31,824 nt of DNA, taken from a virus. Made by a program: the position numbers and the translations under genes. Within the stretch, counting starts at the first letter, position 1; the number at the start of each line of letters is the position of its first letter. The stretch is taken from positions 1 to 31,824 of IMG/VR virus record IMGVR_UViG_3300033571_002828, one strand, 5' to 3'. Below, piece after piece: positions 28,867-31,824 of this stretch. The notes beneath the pieces are model-generated. The model searched no databases, was not told the DNA's origin, and worked only from the letters and a program-made list of their open reading frames with translations.

Positions 28867-31824
28867 TTATGGTGTTGTCGGGTCTTCTTGCCAGACAAAA
28901 CTTTCAAAGTCAACATCTATATCAACTTCATTTTCTACTACGCTGGTGTAGCCTAAATCCAACTTGTAAGCAGGAATAACATCTAGACTACCAAAATCAA
29001 TGTTAGTCATTGTCTTCATAACCCAATAACCGTTGTTAGGTAAAACAAACTTACCAAAGTCTAACTTTAGCATCGCTTGTTTTATATTTAACACTTGTTC
29101 TTTGAGTTTGTTATTGTCCGGATCCCAAAAGAATGCTGGAACTTCCAAATCAACTTCACCTAAGTCGCTGAATGGACCATAAACGTTTGCTCCAGCAGCA
29201 TTAGTAGTTACCGTTCTAGCTCTTAAGAAATATTTCTTATCTGTGTTGTTAGCAGGTAAGCCTGTGATAATAACTTCACGCTGTTCATTGCGTGGTATTG
29301 TTTCGCCATTAACAGGACGTAGTTCTTCTACTTTGCTATAGTTCTTATCTATAGGATAAGGAAACTTCATAGTCAATGGTATGTTAGTCAATGTGCCCGA
29401 ATAGTTTTTACTTAAACGATAAGTTCCTGTTCGTCCTGTAGTGCCTGTAAGTTGTGCTGTAATTGTAGTGCCAGGAATCAATGCGTCAGCAGTCATTAAT
29501 ATTCTGCTGGCGTTGCTGCCAATAGACTGTGCTGTGCCTGCTTGATTAGTAACTATGTAAGTGCCTACGCCACCTGCTGTGCCACTTACTTGACTTTGTA
29601 TTCTTGTATTCTTTGCTACTACTGCTGTGCTGGTTTGACTTACACGCCCAATAATAGTTTGTCCAACACGCACTGTGCCTGTTATAATACTTTTTACTTC
29701 TAATAAACTTTGGCTGGTTGTGGCTCCATTACTGCCATTGCCTGCTACAAGGTAACCTTCAATAACACATTCTTCTGTGACTAAACTGATGCCTGTGATG
29801 TTGCCTGTGCCAAAAGCAATTGAATTTACTGTTAGTGTGTCACCTTGTATAGTGCCTGTAAACTTAGCACGATTCACTGTAGAGTAAAATGCTCTTACAC
29901 TCAGTGTTTGACTGTTGTTTACTGCGTAAGTGCCGTTACCACCATTGCCTTCTAAATAGCCTGTAATTTTGGTTTCATCTTGAATGCCCACAGCAAACAA
30001 TTCACTGCTATAGCCTGCGTTGCTGCCAGCGTCTAACCATAACTGCTGTCCAATATTGGTCTGCGGAAAATTGGTTGCTGTTAATTGAGTGCCAACAATT
30101 TGTCCTCTAAAATAAGCATCTGCGCCCAAGCCAGCAAAGTCATCACCTTCAGCGGCAAATATTTCCACTGCGGTAAATGGACCACCTGTGCTGGGTGTAG
30201 TTACGCGAATAACTGCTTTAGGAACGCTGCCGTTTGGATCTGTTTTGTCTCCGTCAATTTCAATGCCAGGAGGAGGTAAACTGCCACTACCATTAGTGTT
30301 GATAATACCAATGTTTTCACGTGGATAGAATTCGCTGATGTTTCTATCATCATAGACTTGTTCATTGTATTCTAAGGCAGTGATTTCTGCTCCAAGTCCG
30401 CCTTCATCGGTTTCTACTTCCTTAACACGCACAACTCTAAAAGGTTTGTAGCCTGTGGAATATGTGTTGACATCATCCCAGCCATATACGCAGGGCACGC
30501 CACTACGCACGCCTATAACATCTCCGGCTTGCACTTGTAGTCCATAGTGAGTAGTGCTAAAACTAACTACCAAATCATCGCGACTTTGTTCTAGCTCCAT
30601 GTTTAGAATACGCTCTGCTTGTATGTTGTCATTACAAAATTCTAACGTTAGATTAACTTGGTTAGCGGGCTCGTTGTAGTTTAACAAATGCGGTGCTGTA
30701 TCGCGTAGATATATCTTAGCATAAGACTGCTGGTCTTTGTTTTTGCCATCAAAATACTGTGCTTCACCTTCATTGAATAAATCTGTTAGACTACTGCTAC
30801 TCAGCGTGATGCCACTGATAATTTCATCGCCACCAAAATACCAAGCAGGACTTTCTGCCTTTTTAATAATTACACGCCACTGGCCTTGAGTCACATCATA
30901 ACTCATCCAAGCGCCTGCGTTTAACAATAAACTGTCAATGTTTTGTTTAACATCGTTATTGGTATTAACTAATCCATTTATGCGATAACGTGGGCGATTG
31001 GGTATAGGGTCACCTGCTTGATAATCAATTGGTTGCCATGGCACTGATTCATCACAGTAGTTAGCCCATGCTACAAAACTATCGTAATTAATTTCTGTGG
31101 GATTAACAGCACCACCATAACGCTCACTGGTCATGTAGTCTATCAATGCCACTGCTGGGTTACCTGCGTTGTTGCTCATTTCAAAGGTCATATTAGCTAA
31201 ACCTGTTAGACCCTTGTCACTGCTATACTTCATGGTCATAATGGCAAATATAAAACCCTGCATTTTATAGTCTGCGGCATTAGCCCATTGGTCTGCGTTT
31301 ATAATAGGACATTGAGCATATGCGGTAGTATTAGCATAGGCTGTGCTGTCACCAGTTCTACCTGCTACGGGCACCACTGTCTGCGTTTGGGCATCCCAAC
31401 GATAGACATGAAACGTGATAAGGTCTTTGTAGTTTTCATCTGTATGATCTTCTGGTTCGTCATAGGCTGCGTTGGCACGTTTTTTACCACGCTTAACAGT
31501 TGTGCCACCATCAAATTCTAAACGCAGGTCATTCCAATAAATGTTATCCAGTCTATAGGTTGTGCCAGTGACGTTGACTGTTTCTGCCAATATCATGGCA
31601 TAAGTCATTTTTTCATTTTCATCACTAATGTAAGCATCAATAATAATAGGGTTTACAAATGCTTTGCCATATAACACAGGCACTTTATTAGTAGTAGCGG
31701 GAGGCAATTGAATTCTAGTGCCTTGATTAGGTGCTTGTGCGCCGGCGCCGCCTGTGCCGCCATTTACTAGTCTACTAACAACCATGCTGGCACCCACAGC
31801 CACGATACTGCTGACCACAGTAAA
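28867..31824 (-). CDS. J-like tail tip / host specificity protein (3' part; continues at 153..1)
   Basis: The codons to the right edge are open and continue in frame at the left end, so the full protein has 1007 residues. The N-terminal 40 residues are hydrophobic and Ala-rich. A lambda J-like body follows: LPPATTNKVPVLYGKAF, VIIKKAESPAWYFGG, then strands with VGVRSG and ALEYNEQVYDD around residues 460-510. The C-terminal half has a run of Gly-Thr-Tyr repeats (GNGTYAV, GVGTYIV, GRTGTYRL) also found in the fibre at 22431..25184. It is the central tip protein and probably contacts the host receptor. Confidence 0.9.
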   Translation of the reverse strand, partial: FTVVSSIVAVGASMVVSRLVNGGTGGAGAQAPNQGTRIQLPPATTNKVPVLYGKAFVNPIIIDAYISDENEKMTYAMILAETVNVTGTTYRLDNIYWNDLRLEFDGGTTVKRGKKRANAAYDEPEDHTDENYKDLITFHVYRWDAQTQTVVPVAGRTGDSTAYANTTAYAQCPIINADQWANAADYKMQGFIFAIMTMKYSSDKGLTGLANMTFEMSNNAGNPAVALIDYMTSERYGGAVNPTEINYDSFVAWANYCDESVPWQPIDYQAGDPIPNRPRYRINGLVNTNNDVKQNIDSLLLNAGAWMSYDVTQGQWRVIIKKAESPAWYFGGDEIISGITLSSSSLTDLFNEGEAQYFDGKNKDQQSYAKIYLRDTAPHLLNYNEPANQVNLTLEFCNDNIQAERILNMELEQSRDDLVVSFSTTHYGLQVQAGDVIGVRSGVPCVYGWDDVNTYSTGYKPFRVVRVKEVETDEGGLGAEITALEYNEQVYDDRNISEFYPRENIGIINTNGSGSLPPPGIEIDGDKTDPNGSVPKAVIRVTTPSTGGPFTAVEIFAAEGDDFAGLGADAYFRGQIVGTQLTATNFPQTNIGQQLWLDAGSNAGYSSELFAVGIQDETKITGYLEGNGGNGTYAVNNSQTLSVRAFYSTVNRAKFTGTIQGDTLTVNSIAFGTGNITGISLVTEECVIEGYLVAGNGSNGATTSQSLLEVKSIITGTVRVGQTIIGRVSQTSTAVVAKNTRIQSQVSGTAGGVGTYIVTNQAGTAQSIGSNASRILMTADALIPGTTITAQLTGTTGRTGTYRLSKNYSGTLTNIPLTMKFPYPIDKNYSKVEELRPVNGETIPRNEQREVIITGLPANNTDKKYFLRARTVTTNAAGANVYGPFSDLGEVDLEVPAFFWDPDNNKLKEQVLNIKQAMLKLDFGKFVLPNNGYWVMKTMTNIDFGSLDVIPAYKLDLGYTSVVENEVDIDVDFESFVWQEDPTTP
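31738..31824. repeat. Right copy of 87-bp terminal direct repeat
   Basis: Identical to 1..87 and lying within the J-like gene. Removing one copy gives a circle of 31,737 bp with an unbroken frame. Confidence 0.97.

Overview
The window is one complete or nearly complete genome of a small tailed phage with siphovirus-type tail genes. Its first 87 bases are repeated exactly as its last 87 bases. One tail gene reads through that junction without a break, so the sequence closes into a circle of 31,737 bp. The circle is either a circular or permuted genome or an assembly overlap. No integrase, repressor, tRNA, CRISPR or transposase was recognised, so a lytic lifestyle is the simplest reading. The host cannot be named. 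Promoters with TTGACA-17-TATAAT spacing and AGGA/GGAG ribosome sites fit a bacterial host with a standard housekeeping sigma factor. The fibre proteins use repeat types I associate with aquatic phages, which is a weak hint.

Every gene I support lies on the minus strand, so transcription runs from high to low coordinates. (1) 21.0 to 16.5 kb is an early region of very small genes. At least seven promoters share one design there, several with a palindrome at the -10 or just downstream, and four start with the base after the previous gene's stop codon. It holds an AAA+ ATPase, a NUMOD3-repeat DNA-binding protein, two small membrane proteins and a cysteine-rich lipoprotein, and it ends at a terminator. 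(2) 16.3 to 12.5 kb holds small unknown genes, a 550-base gap that looks like a large folded RNA, then a metallopeptidase-like gene, an HNH-like gene and an orphan adenine methyltransferase. (3) 12.5 kb to 1 is packaging, head and tail: terminase subunits, portal, scaffold, capsid, connectors, tail tube, G/GT-type chaperones with a GGGAAAG frameshift site, tape measure, minor tail proteins and an acetyltransferase. (4) The tail module continues across the junction (31.8 to 21.2 kb) with the J-like tip protein, two large fibres, a holin-like protein, and one unknown gene. Two terminators then separate it from the early region.

Several genes are too short to be caught by a 60-residue cutoff but are well supported by coupling and ribosome sites: 12536..12682, 15802..15951, 16535..16714, 16904..17074, 20298..20462, 22127..22282 and 22284..22355. 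Several longer frames have start codons that are too early, and I moved them: the genes starting at 608, 6122, 14141, 16294, 17247, 20656 and 22125.

No DNA polymerase, primase, helicase or endolysin was recognised. Either the host supplies replication or the ATPase/DNA-binding pair recruits it, and the lysis enzyme is hidden among the unknown genes. The most unusual signals are the gene-promoter cassettes of the early region, the folded RNA candidate at 14.84 to 15.22 kb, and the four-cysteine extension of the portal.
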